64,000 nt of DNA from Ailurus styani (lineage: Eukaryota; Chordata; Mammalia; Carnivora; Ailuridae). Numbering within the stretch: the stretch's first letter is position 1; each line of letters begins with the position of its first letter. Position numbers and translations under genes: made by a program. Location: positions 9,883,548 to 9,947,547 of the forward strand of contig LNAC01000001.1 of the NCBI GenBank assembly GCA_002007465.1. The letters run 5' to 3'. The notes below the pieces were generated by a model. The model was not told where the DNA came from. It did not search any database and was given only the letters and a program-made list of their open reading frames with translations. Below are positions 21,520 to 31,320 of this stretch, piece by piece.

Positions 21520-21716
21520 GGGGGCACTGGGTGGTGCAGTCCGTTAAGCTTCTGACTCTTGGTTTTGGGTCAGGTTGTCATCTCACGGTTGTGAGCTCGA
21601 ACACCTTGTCAGGCTCTGTGCTCAGCACAGAAACTGCTTGAGATTCTCTCCCCTCTGCCCCTCCTGCTCATGCTTGTGCTCTTGCTCCCTCTCTCAAATA
21701 AATAAATAAACCTTAA
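21520..21716 (+). mobile_element. Older carnivore SINE, sense, 16-bp duplication
   Basis: Variant SINEC with gttttgggtcaggttgtcat and gttgtgagctcgaacaccttg-like body, tail CAAATAAATAAATAAACC. Target duplication AAAAATCAAGCAAGAT is exact at 21504-21519 and 21717-21732. The body matches the older subfamily style better than the other copies. Confidence 0.93.
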
Positions 21717-21804
21717 AAAAATCAAGCAAGATAAATATATGATGATAACAAGAGTTCAAAAAAATAATATAGTAAGAAAAAGATCCCTTAGAAAGGCTTC
21801 CTAG

Positions 21805-22005
21805 GGGGCGTCTGGGTGGCTCAGTTGGTTAAGCATCTGCCTTCAGCTCCAGTCATGATCCTGGGGTCCTGGGATCCAGCCCCGCATTGGGCTCCCTGCT
21901 CAGAGAGGAGCCTGCTTCTCCCTCTGCCTCTGTCTGCCACTCCCCTTGCTTGTGCTGTCTCTCACTCCATCAAATAAATAATAAAATCTTAAAAAAAAAA
22001 AAAAA
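21805..22005 (+). mobile_element. Carnivore SINE, sense
   Basis: Full-length SINEC (gcgtctgggtggctcagttg ... AAATAAATAATAAAATC and a run of A). Possible imperfect duplication of about 16 bases: AGAAAGGCTTCCTAGG on the left, AGAAAGCCTAACTAGG on the right. Lies 88 bases downstream of the previous SINE in the same orientation. Confidence 0.92.
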
Positions 22006-22029
22006 CGAAAGAAAGCCTAACTAGGTGCC

Positions 22030-22205
22030 ACCATCCCAAGCATATTCTACATACTAATTCACTTGAGCCTCAGGCACATTTTATTATTATCCCCATTTTG
22101 CAGATGAAGAAACTGAGACCAAAAGATCTCAGTGACTTGCTCAGAGCATAAGCTAGAATTCAAACCTGGATGATATGGCTTTAGAACCCAGATAACATCT
22201 GTCAT
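22030..22205 (-). repeat. MIR SINE fragment, antisense
   Basis: ttattattatccccattttg then cagatgaagaaactgagacc then tcagtgacttgctcagagca: well preserved antisense MIR. Confidence 0.8.
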
Positions 22206-22960
22206 TACCTGGAAAACACTAGAACATGATACTTCATTGTGTGATTTCATAAATCATATCTTTGCCTCTCCCTCAAGTGTGATGCCTTCCTGTGGACTGG
22301 GGGGCTCTGGCCTTGCTTGGCCTGTTGAAGAGCTGGACCTCTGGCCTGGTCCTCGGCTGGGGTGGATTATTCTCCAAGGGAGGGCAGCTCGCTCCCGGCC
22401 CTAGGCTCTAATTGCTGGCCGACGTGGGAGATGCTTGGGGTGCAGCTAATTGCACGGAGCACCTGGGCAGCTCTCATTTACTGGTTCTAATGAAATGACT
22501 TCAGTGCTAGTGGTGCCTGTTACCTCGCTGATGGCTTTCCCTCTGCCCATTAATAGCAGAGTTACTAGAGCCTGGAAAAGGTCTGCTGGGAGAGAAATAA
22601 CTCTTACTCGGGTAGGACGATTATTTCATTTTTACTACATATTACGTCCTTTAAAATAAACAACTTGTAGACATCATTTCATTTTGGAACCCTCTCTACC
22701 GATCCCCAAATCCAAAATTTGGCAGATTTGGGTGATGGTAAAATTTCCACTTGAAGTGAAATTCTAATCTCCTGGGGATTCATCGCCATCTTTCCGCTGC
22801 TGGGTGTGCCCCCCTCTGCATTCAGAGCACTGCGGCCCTTTGAACTGGTCTCCAGCCCCCCGAATGCGTGTGTGCGCATCTGAGAAACCAGGGAATCGGC
22901 TTTGCTCCCCCCCTCCCCCGGACCCCACCGCCGCAACTTCACAATAGCAAATTAAATCAG
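22206..22960. other. Repeat-free unique block, candidate regulatory DNA
   Basis: No repeats. 22400-22680 carries ctaattgctggccgacgtgg, gcagctaattgcacggagca and ccattaatagcagagttact, several homeodomain-type cores in GC-balanced unique sequence. Looks like a conserved non-coding element but conservation cannot be seen here. Confidence 0.35.
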
Positions 22961-23264
22961 AAAAGCCAAACAATGAGTTCCTTGCTGGAGACGTGTAACA
23001 TCAGCCCCAGTAAAGGAGAAACAGCCGTGCCCTCTTGCTGGGCAGCCAGATGAGCCGGATGATCTAATGGGTCCTTTCCACGTTTGCCCTGGGATGCATA
23101 CGATAGAGATGAGTGGGGCTCTCGAGTGAGCCAGGCCAGGGGCTGCCAGGAGAAAACAAACCTTGCTTTATTTCCATTTTATTCCTATCTTTTGGGGCTG
23201 GGGTCCTTGGGTTCTGAACATTGTTTTGTTGAGCACGTGGGGAGAGATTTATTTTTCCATGCAT
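22961..23264. other. Unique sequence flanking the CpG cluster
   Basis: No repeats or genes recognised. The 158-codon minus frame 23064-23540 reads through the CpG cluster and has no domain. Confidence 0.4.
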
Positions 23265-23465
23265 AGCGGCTACTCTCCGAGGCCACGCCGCCTGCCGTCT
23301 CCGAACCCAGCGCTGGGCCGTGTTCCTCTGCCGGGTTTGTGTGGAAATGTCGGCATCCTCAGTGCCACTTGCCAGTCCAAGGTGCAGAAAGCAGCGCGCC
23401 AAAGCCAGGTGGCATCCTTGCGTGCGCGCTCCCAGATGCAGCGGGCGGGGCGCGGAGAATCGGGG
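23265..23465. promoter_or_regulatory. Small CpG cluster
   Basis: About 20 CpG dinucleotides in roughly 200 bases (counted by eye), GC-rich, observed/expected CpG near 1. It falls short of the usual 200-500 base island cut-offs in length. It could be a small CpG island (promoter or enhancer) or just a slowly decaying GC patch. No TATA box or start signal is evident. Confidence 0.4.
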
Positions 23466-23552
23466 GCAAGGTTTATGGGAGCCCATCAGTCCAGAGGGGG
23501 GCTGGTAAGGGAGTGCTCTGGATAAAAATAGCACATGCATGAACTGCTGCCT

Positions 23553-23573
23553 CCCCCCCCCCCCCCCCCCCCC
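23553..23573. repeat. Poly-C tract, 21 C
   Basis: Uninterrupted C run following ctgcct. Such runs are unstable and prone to sequencing error. Confidence 0.95.
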
Positions 23574-23699
23574 GCTCCTTAATGATCTCTCCGCTGACTA
23601 GCGTTTGGCTCTCGGAGGAGCAGCGGGCGCCCAGTCTGTTACTCCACTGGAGAGAGATGGAGGGAGCCCGCCTGCCAGGTGGGCTTTCCAAGCCCGCAC

Positions 23700-23960
23700 G
23701 GCTCTAAACTTCTCCACATGTGAACAAGTGTTTACAGTTTTAAAGATGTGTTGAGTAATTGCACATGCGAGATATCTCCCCTTTAATGCTCCCAGCATGT
23801 TCTCAGGCTTTCCAGAGAACACCCTGGTTGACAATGAAATTGTTTGCCTTCTCAGCATCGAGGCTTAAGGAGGCACTGGTTTGTGTTGAGACGTAATTGG
23901 TAGCATTTGTGCCTTTGTAGTTCTTTCTTAGCTACTGAAAATTACTGCCTTAATCCACTC
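23700..23960. promoter_or_regulatory. Candidate enhancer-like conserved element
   Basis: Repeat-free. Contains an E-box CACATGTG (23715-23722), a forkhead-type TGTTTAC (23729-23735), and TAATTG cores at 23756-23761 and 23895-23900 within unique sequence next to a CpG cluster. The density and variety of cores look enhancer-like. Evolutionary conservation and activity cannot be judged from one sequence. Confidence 0.35.
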
Positions 23961-25629
23961 TTTACTTACCCGGATTTGGGTTAGAAGCCCCATGGAACCC
24001 CCTTCACATCACCGATCGGAGTGGCAGTTCTTAAAACTTATTTCGGGTCTCACACCTCTCAAAATGCTGGTTAAAAAACAAACAATGACAACAACAACAA
24101 AAAAACCAACAATAACATCAGTTCACTCTCGAGTTCTCTCAATTTTCAAGAATTCTGAACCCGCTCAGAATAATACAACAATTGTTCTTTTGCTACTGAA
24201 AAGCCATTGAAAACTCTCCTGTTTTTCCTGATGGGTTTCTGACTCTCCCTTCCCCCCTCTCTTAATTATTCCTTGCTCTCTTTATTTTCATGGGAAAATA
24301 GCTGGTGTCACCTCAGGGAGAGAGCGCATTCTGCCTTGCTTGTTATTTTTTATAGTGTTCTTTGTCTTCTCTCTGGCTTCCAGCAAAACACAGCCAAAAT
24401 GGTTTGGCAGATCACTTTGCATTAGTAAAACTCTGTGTCAGCCGCAGCTAAGGTCCAGAGTAAAGGACTAACGTCAGCTTGCAAGTTGGAGAAATGTACC
24501 AAGCCTTACAACTGTCTTCCCAGCAGCCTTCTGATGGGATTCCATGGGCGAGCAAGACCAACGGGATGGACGACACCCTTCCTGTGTGTGTCATCCGCCT
24601 GCCGGTCCTCTGGCTGCCCCAGCATCTCCCCGTCGCAGATGACAAATCACCGACCTTCCATGGACGGGGCTGGTGACTATCAGTTAACTTCGGGGCTACA
24701 TTTTCCGACTGCAAAATCTTTTTACTACTGTTTTGCAATTTTCCCAACTGAGCACTTTGGCATCTGAGATGAGTCTCTGAGAAGGGGGGGTCCCAGGGGA
24801 CTGTATCCTTCCTCCTAGTTGGGTAGCGTTGTCCCTGACCCAGACACACTGAGTCCACTGCTTCTGGTCCTCCTTCCAGCCCTTCCATGGCTGAGAGAAT
24901 CCTCACCTGACAAATGAGTACCTGTTTGGAGAACAGACCTTCCAGTTTCTCCAGTCTTTTCAACATCTGAGCTTGAGCCTCTGCTTTGTCAGAATTAGAC
25001 ATTAATTACATTTAAGAGAGAAGTAGAATCGTGTTCACGCACTTTGCTTCCGCCCCAGACCTTTTCCTGTGCGATCTCACTGCCTCGCCTCCACCTGACC
25101 CAGGGTAGGCAGCCTGATGCGTCCCCTTAGGAGGATGGTCTGGTGGAGAGGCATCTGGAGACCCCCGCCTTCTCTTTCTCCTGCACCCCACTCCCATAGC
25201 TGTAGCACCAGAAGAAGGGCAGTTAATCTGGGGGAGTTATTTGGGTTTTTGTTTTGTTTGTTTGTTTGTTTGTTGCCATTTTGTGAGATTCTCAAGGGTC
25301 GTTACTATGGTTGCTCATTTTGGAGCCATTCTCAAGACCTGGCGTGGATCAGGTTCTTAATAAATGGTGTTTGAATAAATCCTATATTCTCTCTGAACCT
25401 ATGCCTATTTCTGAGCTTGGTATTAACCCCAGAATTGGCATTAAAGATAAAATTTCTACGGCATGAAATAGAGGCAATGGGACTGGACTGGGAACGGGAA
25501 GTTGAAGTTCAGATAGAGACTTTGGAGGGTCTGGGGTCTGTCAGCAGGGCGGTCAGTCCTGGGAGCTCCAATGTGGCAGAGGGTAAATCTAAGGGCAGTC
25601 CCGGGAGCCAAAGACAGGATAGAGTTGTC
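23961..25629. other. Unique sequence, no gene called
   Basis: Largely free of interspersed repeats apart from a (GTTT)n run near 25250-25275. A 184-codon minus frame (24448-25002) begins with a lysine- and leucine-rich, coiled-coil-like stretch and meets a good splice-donor sequence (CAG then GTGAGG) at the codon boundary near 24907. That is discussed as a candidate exon below, but no protein is recognised. Confidence 0.4.
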
Positions 25630-25800
25630 TGGGCATCATTCATTAGAGCACATGCTGAGTGTCTGGGGGAGAGTGCCAGACACTAGGTGGGCTCCTTGCA
25701 GACCCAGCAAGGAACAAAAGAGAAGCAAATACGCTCTTCCTGGTACATCCTGCTTACTGAGAAAGACAGACAATGACATATAATATTAATAATTCTGGTA
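25630..25800 (-). repeat. L2 LINE 3' end, antisense
   Basis: cattagagcacatgctgagt, then gccagacactaggtgggctc, then gaaagacagacaatgacata is a worn antisense L2 terminus. Confidence 0.5.
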
Positions 25801-26069
25801 AGTTCCTCTCTAGCCAGGGCCAAAAACAGACCCTAATCCAGGGGTCCTGTGGACAAGAGTAGACAAGGCAGAAGACTCAGGCTGGGGCTTTGGCTGAGAG
25901 AATCAGAGGGGACATATGGGATCATAAGTGGGGACAAGGCAGGGATGCAGATACAGCAAAGGAGACTGGGTATTGAATCCAGAAATCCAAGTCGGCGCTC
26001 CTTCAATACATGCTGCCTCAAGTCAGGATTGGTTCTAAAAGAGACAGGGCTGACCTTGACGTTCAGGCC
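25801..26069. other. Unassigned sequence between two L2 pieces
   Basis: Purine-rich, possibly more decayed L2. No gene. Confidence 0.4.
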
Positions 26070-26422
26070 AATTTCATTTATTTTTTCATTCATCAAATAT
26101 TTATGGAATCTCTACCATGTGACTGACACTGCTACAGACACCTAGAAAAATCAGTATAGTTCCTGTTTTCACAGAGCTTGCAGTCTAATGAAGAAAACAA
26201 GCAACTAGTAATTAGAGAAATTTATCTGATTATACACTGTTGAGTGTGCTATGAGGGAAAGAAATAGGAGCCTGGTAGAGTAACCAAGAGGTCTAACTAA
26301 CATAAAGTGTCTTTTAGGGAGGCCTATCTGAGGATTTGTCATTTGGCCTAAAGGAGCTGACCCGGTAAAGAGCGGGTAGATGAACATTCTGGGTAAACAG
26401 CACATGCAAAGGGCCTGTGGTC
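26070..26422 (-). repeat. L2 LINE fragment, antisense, left half
   Basis: ttcattcatcaaatatttat, ttcctgttttcacagagctt, ttttagggaggcctatctga and gcacatgcaaagggcctgtg follow the antisense L2 order. It continues after the LTR at 26869. Confidence 0.75.
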
Positions 26423-26868
26423 TGTAGAATGATGCCCCCTACAGATATTCACACACTAATTCCCAGAAACTGTGGATATTTTATCTAATGTGGCAAAAGG
26501 GACTTTTTAGATTTAGGTTATAGACCTAGAGATGGGGAAATAGCCTGGAAGATCCAGGTGGGCCCAATCCAATCATAAGAGAAAAGAAGAGAAAGTTTCA
26601 CGGCCATAGAGAAAGATATGACAATAGAAGAAAGGTCAGAAAGAGGCAATGTTTACAGATGGAGGAGGGACCACAAGCCAAGGAATGCAGGTAGCCTCTA
26701 GAAGTTTGAGGGGCAAGGAAATAGATTCTCCCCAGAGCCTCCAGGAAAGAATGCAGTCCTGCTGAACATGGACTGTAGCCCAGTGAGACCCGTGTGGGAC
26801 TTCTGACCTCCAAACTCCAAGGTCATATATCTGTGTTTTCTTAAGCTACCTTGTAGGAAACTCATACA
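26423..26868 (+). mobile_element. MLT1-type (MaLR) solo LTR inserted in L2
   Basis: Begins TGTAGAATGATGCCCCC and ends ACTCATACA, the TG...CA boundaries of an LTR. Inside are gtggcaaaagggactttttag, ccaggtgggcccaatccaat, aaggaatgcaggtagcctct and acccgtgtgggacttctgac, typical of MLT1D-like LTRs. No internal region remains. A weak GGTC/GGCC similarity marks the flanks. Confidence 0.75.
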
Positions 26869-27275
26869 GGCCAGAAGCAGGAAAGAGCTTGGTCTATTCC
26901 AGAGGCCAGCATGAGGCTCAGAACAGTGTGAGTGAGACACACACACAAACCATTTAAGTGAGTTAAGCCAGGGAAGGTGGACATGATGAGATTTACATTT
27001 TGTAATTTCACTTGGGCATTAGGTGGAGAAGGCGTTAAAGGGCAAGTATTGGGGAGGTGGGTAGGGGCACTAGCTAGAGGTTATTTGAGTAGCCTTCCCA
27101 AAGATGGCGAGAGCTCAGACTAGGGGCATTGCAGAGAAGAGAAGGAGTAGTGGACGGGTTGGCCAGCTCTCTGGAGGTGGAATTAATCAGACATGATGGT
27201 TGATTGGATTCAGGGAGCAAGAGAGGAGAGGGATCAGGGATGACCCCCAGGTTTCTGGCTTGCACAGAAGCTGGG
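26869..27275 (-). repeat. L2 LINE fragment, antisense, right half
   Basis: gaagcaggaaagagcttggt, gacatgatgagatttacatt, tgattggattcagggagcaa and gatgacccccaggtttctgg continue the antisense L2 from 26422, so the LTR split one older L2. Confidence 0.7.
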
Positions 27276-29009
27276 AGCAAAGGTTGAGGGAAGCAGGGAA
27301 GGAGGCAAGCAGGGCCCTACCACACCCAGCCACTGCACAGATGGCCCCACCTACCATTAGCAAAACTGATCCTTGGGAAGCATCTGTCATCTCAGATGAT
27401 AGAAAATCCTGTGAAAAGCAAGGAGAATGTCTGTTACAAAGCCCATTGGTTGGGACTTTTTCTGAAGATGGGAGTGATAGAAAGACCAGTTCCAAATGTC
27501 TTAAGCCTAAAAAGAATTTGCTTATTTTTAAGCTGAATGTTGGGAGATGGGGTACTTCGGTTTAATCACAGCTTCATTCGGTTCCCTCTCCTGGGCTCAC
27601 TTCCTCTGAGGGGCTCCATTCTCCACTCTTGCCTGCCAGCAGCCCCACACCCAGCAGAGGAGAGGAAGCAGCCTTGCCCCAGAATGCCCAGAAAAACTAC
27701 TGAGGTGATTTGGATTAGACCAGCCTAGATCAGTTCCGCCTCCCCCTTCCTCTCCCTCAGAAAGCCACGGGACAGGGAAAGGGAAAAGGGAAGGAGCTGA
27801 AGGCATATGCATGGGGCATGAGTTCTACTCCTTGGCTGTGGTTGCAGAGAGGGAGGAGTGTAGGTCTGGACAGAGGTCAGGGATGCTAGAACCAGGGGCA
27901 GGTAGACAGACCCAGAGCTGTGAAGCCCCACCCCCACCCCATCCAAACGCACACAATCCCTGTTTGCCTTAGTGATTCAGAGCAAGAGTGTTTGCAGCCC
28001 CCAAACATGAGGCTTCTTGACTGAGAACTGGGTGCAAATGTAGCACTGAGTCACGGATTCATTGTCTCTTTCCTGGGCAGTTGTTATTCACCTTCACGAT
28101 GAGTACAACAGAAACATTGGGTTGGAGGAACCAGGAAAACCAGAGGTGAAAGAGCAAATGACTGAATACTTAGAAAGTAGAGACAACATGGTGTCTGAGG
28201 CCACCAAGTGTAGGGGCAGCAGAACATTCTGTGGACGTCACTGGGCTTGTCATCCTGAGTGTTGGCCACGTCTTAGGAGAGCTCACTGACCCTGTGGCTC
28301 CTTCCCTTTCTGCCGAAAAGCAACCTCCCAATGGATGAGGGTCCTTCCTCCCCTGGGTACCATGTGCCTTGAGCTTGAGTGGCAATTTCCCCCTCCCCGC
28401 CCACTTTGGGGAGGTCGTGGAGAGCTTTAGTCAGCCTCAGAGGGTGGCATGGTTTGAGAAGACATCGTTTGCTGGGTTGAGATCACAGCAGGTTCCATCT
28501 TGGCCCTACTTCCTTTGGATGAACTCAGTAACTGAGCAACTGGAAGGGCATCCATTAGGTTTGAAGGTTCTAGAGCACTGAAGCGTGAGTCACATCTCAG
28601 AAGAAGTTCTAACAAAAATAATAACCTTAAAGCCTTAGAGCATGGGCAGTGGACATTTTACTCTGTACAGCTCCTGGGTCGTTTGGGCCCATAGCAGCCT
28701 TTCTCCAACATGCTAATAGCTTGCCAGGGCAAGCCGCCGCGGCTCCCAGCCTGAGAGCGCTGTAGGGCCGGAGCGTTTGTCCCATGCTAGGGCAGGCTGG
28801 AATGCCTGGCTGGTGACCGTCCAAGGGCAGCTCTCGGCCAATGACTGGTGGCTGTTAGGAGCTCACAGTGGCCTCTACTTCCAGAAAGATGTCATCTTTC
28901 CGAGTCCCGACTGGGCACTGCTGTGCTGGTGATGAGGCTCTGGGGGCGGAAGGGAGCACCTCAGTTATCCAACCAAACCCCCCACTACTGCCCGTGAGGA
29001 GAGGCATCG

Positions 29010-29010
<1 letters not shown>
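27276..29010. other. Unique GC-richer sequence, no gene recognised
   Basis: No interspersed repeats recognised. The part at 28650-28850 (gcaagccgccgcggctccca) has a local CpG cluster and TAAT cores. Frames of 60-120 codons are unremarkable. Confidence 0.4.

Positions 29011-29059
<49 letters not shown>
29011..29059. repeat. (TG)n microsatellite
   Basis: About 24 uninterrupted TG units. The overlapping reading frames here are produced by the repeat and are not genes. Confidence 0.97.
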
Positions 29060-29061
<2 letters not shown>

Positions 29062-29439
29062 GTGTCCCTTTCCGGGTAGCTGCAGGGGCTGCGGACTTTC
29101 TTGCAGGGTCCATGCCTGAGGCTGCTGGCGCCATGGGAACCAGCTTCCCTTCTGATCCTGTGGAAGCTGTTGGTGCCCGAGCTGTGCCCACCCAGCCAGG
29201 ATGCCCCACTCCGGGACCCCCTTTCCCATGTGGCCTCAGAGCTTCCGGTCCTGCCGCAGGACCCCGGGGCGGTGGGCTGGACAGATGCAACAGAGAGGCC
29301 CCGATTCCTCCCCCAGCATCTCACTCCCGCACTGCCTTCCTTTCACACCGAAGAGCCCTGTCTCGGGTTCGCCATCAGGAGGACTCTCAGAAATAGGGTT
29401 TCTATGGCGAAACAACGTCCCTCGTTTGGAAGTACACGG
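29060..29439. other. GC-rich unique sequence, no gene called
   Basis: Overlapping frames of 115-144 codons on the plus strand arise from low stop density. No domain or splice architecture stands out. Confidence 0.4.
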
Positions 29440-29660
29440 AGCTTATAAAATATGCTCCTGTGTTCTCCTGGATCGGGGTACGTTGTGGAGTCTGGGGATT
29501 TATTTACAATGGAGAAATTGTTTTTGTGGATTGTGGTTAAACAAAAGGATTGTTTTTGGAGAGCTGAGCAAAGGAGACATTGTTGTATTAATTATTTGGG
29601 ACACTCGCTGGAAAGGGATATTTCATGGGGAGTAGCGATGGTGGGGGCGGTCATTGGACG
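29440..29660. promoter_or_regulatory. Candidate SOX/FOX-rich regulatory element
   Basis: Unique sequence with TTATTTACAATGG: a forkhead-like ATTTACA overlapping SOX-type ACAAT (29506-29510) facing ATTGT (29517-29521) with a 6-base gap. More ATTGT cores lie at about 29534 and 29579, and an ATTAATTA-like core near 29590. Several T-rich SOX-type cores in 150 bases suggest an enhancer. These cores are short and common, so chance cannot be excluded. Confidence 0.35.
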
Positions 29661-30295
29661 TGATTATCCTTTTTGGGGGGCCAGGGGAGCGAGAAGTAAA
29701 ATGCTAGAAACACTGTCATCCTCTGTCCTCTCTTTCCCAGGCTGGCCTTTCGGACGCCGGCCCCTACAAAGGAACGTGCGTGTGCTGTTGCCGCGTCCTT
29801 GTCCCCTCCGCCCGGGCTCCAGGGACCGGCCCCCCTGCAGCCCGGGGACAGGAGATGGGCCGCTCAGCCTGCCTTATCTTGCTGCAAGGCTTTGCCTCCA
29901 AGGGGCTCTCAGCACTTTGGAGACAGCCTATCTGCTTGGCCCACAAAGTCCCCAAGCAGTGGGGGAGCGGAGCCGGTCAGAGTTCGCAGGACGACAATGA
30001 GAGCTGAATCTCAAATCTTGGCATTGCCACGGTCACGTCTCGTGAGCTTTCCCAAGTGGCAAAACTGGGGCACAGAGAAGGAGAGCTTATTAACAAGACT
30101 CCTTTCTCTGGAGGATCGAGGCAGTGCCGTGTCTGCTATTGGGGAAGATGTGTCCTCACTTATTTAAGGAAGTTGTCATCTGCTCAGCCCTAAGCTTTAT
30201 GTATTTTGAATGTTACTTTTGGGGAGCAGAGCTAACTAACACAAATACAGATGTGTATTTGGGGGGAAAGCAGGGGAGTTGGCTGATGAGATGAT
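29661..30295. other. GC-rich unique sequence with a CpG cluster
   Basis: 29745-29870 holds about eleven CpG in 120 bases. A 182-codon plus frame (29452-30000) crosses it without any recognisable domain. No repeats recognised. Confidence 0.4.
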
Positions 30296-30479
30296 GTGTG
30301 GGTCCCACGCCTCTCACTTAACAATTTTCGCAGGGCAGGGGACACCTTTTTCAATGGAGCCCACAGGTGGTTCGGATCCAGGGCGCGTACTATGAGGGCC
30401 CGGGTGCTAATCCCTCAGCGCCTCCCTCCTCTCTTGTGTGCGGGTTTTCTCTGCAAGCAGCTCAGGCTCCCAGCCTGCT
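30296..30479. other. Unique sequence
   Basis: No gene or repeat recognised. Confidence 0.4.
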
Positions 30480-30792
30480 GTGGACGGAATGAATGTGTGT
30501 CACCCCGGAACTCACGTGTTGAAATTCTAACCCCCAATATGATGGTGTGTCTGACTTTAGGAGGGGATCGTTAGGTCATGAGGAGGGAGCCCTCCAGATT
30601 GCAATTAGTGACTTTATAAATGAGTCCCCGGAGAGCTCCCTGGGGCCCTCTGCCAGTGAGGACACAGCGAGAGGACGGACATGAGTCAGGAAATGGGCCC
30701 GAGTCTGCAGGTGCCTTTATTTCGGACGTCCAGCCTCCAGAATTCTGAGAAGTAAACGTTTGTTGACCAAACCACCAGCCTGACGGGACTAA
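30480..30792 (+). mobile_element. MaLR (MST/MLT1A-group) solo LTR, sense
   Basis: gaactcacgtgttgaaattc, ttaggtcatgaggagggagc, ctgccagtgaggacacagcg, gacgtccagcctccagaatt and a final gtaaacgtttgttg parallel the MST/MLT1A LTR order. No internal sequence is attached. Confidence 0.75.
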
Positions 30793-30849
30793 GAGCCCCC
30801 CCGCGGGCATCCTTCAGCTGGATGTGTCTTTTCCCGTTCTAGGGCAGGC

Positions 30850-31320
30850 TAGAATGCTGGGCAGCCCTCAGAGAAATACCCCAGCTCCCCAGGGCCCCGC
30901 ACCCTGGGAAAACGTCTTCCCGAGGCCCCAGCAGGCTGCTGTGTGCTGTTGAGCAGCTCTTGGGAGGGGAATAGGCGCAGCTAAGGCCGTCATCTGCAGC
31001 ACCTGCCCATGTCGGTGGTGTAAATTCTCCCACTGAGGTGGAATTTGAGTTCCTCACAGATGCCGCTGAGCTCAGAGCCAGGGAAAGATGCACACAGTTG
31101 GCTCCTGTGAGGCAGCCCCCGCACATGCCTGCCAGCGGGACGGAAGCCCCGCTGCCCCTGGTGGCCACCTGCTCGTTAACACGGCCCGCCCTGGCCTCCT
31201 GCCCTTCGCTGCCTCCGGCCCCCACAGCCTCCCAACGCTTGCTTGGATCTCCTCCCAAATAAACAAGTTGCACCAAAATACCTCTTTTAGGATCTGCTTC
31301 TGGTGGAATCTAATCTAGCA
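30850..31320 (+). repeat. Probable ERVL-like LTR fossil
   Basis: The right end reads caaataaacaagttgcacca, then ggatctgcttctggtggaat and ctaatctagca, an LTR-style 3' end with an AATAAA at 31257-31262. The GC-rich body is less recognisable. A CTCF-like motif lies inside (31152-31167). Confidence 0.4.
31152..31167 (-). promoter_or_regulatory. CTCF-like motif
   Basis: CTGCCCCTGGTGGCCA matches the core of the vertebrate CTCF consensus on the minus strand (TGGCCACCAGGGGCAG) at most positions, missing only at its far end. Binding is not shown by sequence alone. Confidence 0.35.

Noticed and set aside
24448..25002. Whole 184-codon minus frame as a gene
   Set aside because: Only the first 32 codons look coding-like and a splice donor cuts the frame there. 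The rest is ordinary sequence.
29016..29396. Frames with (CV)n and (TH)n peptide repeats
   Set aside because: They are translations of the TG microsatellite, not proteins.
29452..30000. 182-codon plus frame as a gene
   Set aside because: Runs through a CpG-rich region with low stop density. Composition proline/arginine-rich, no domain.
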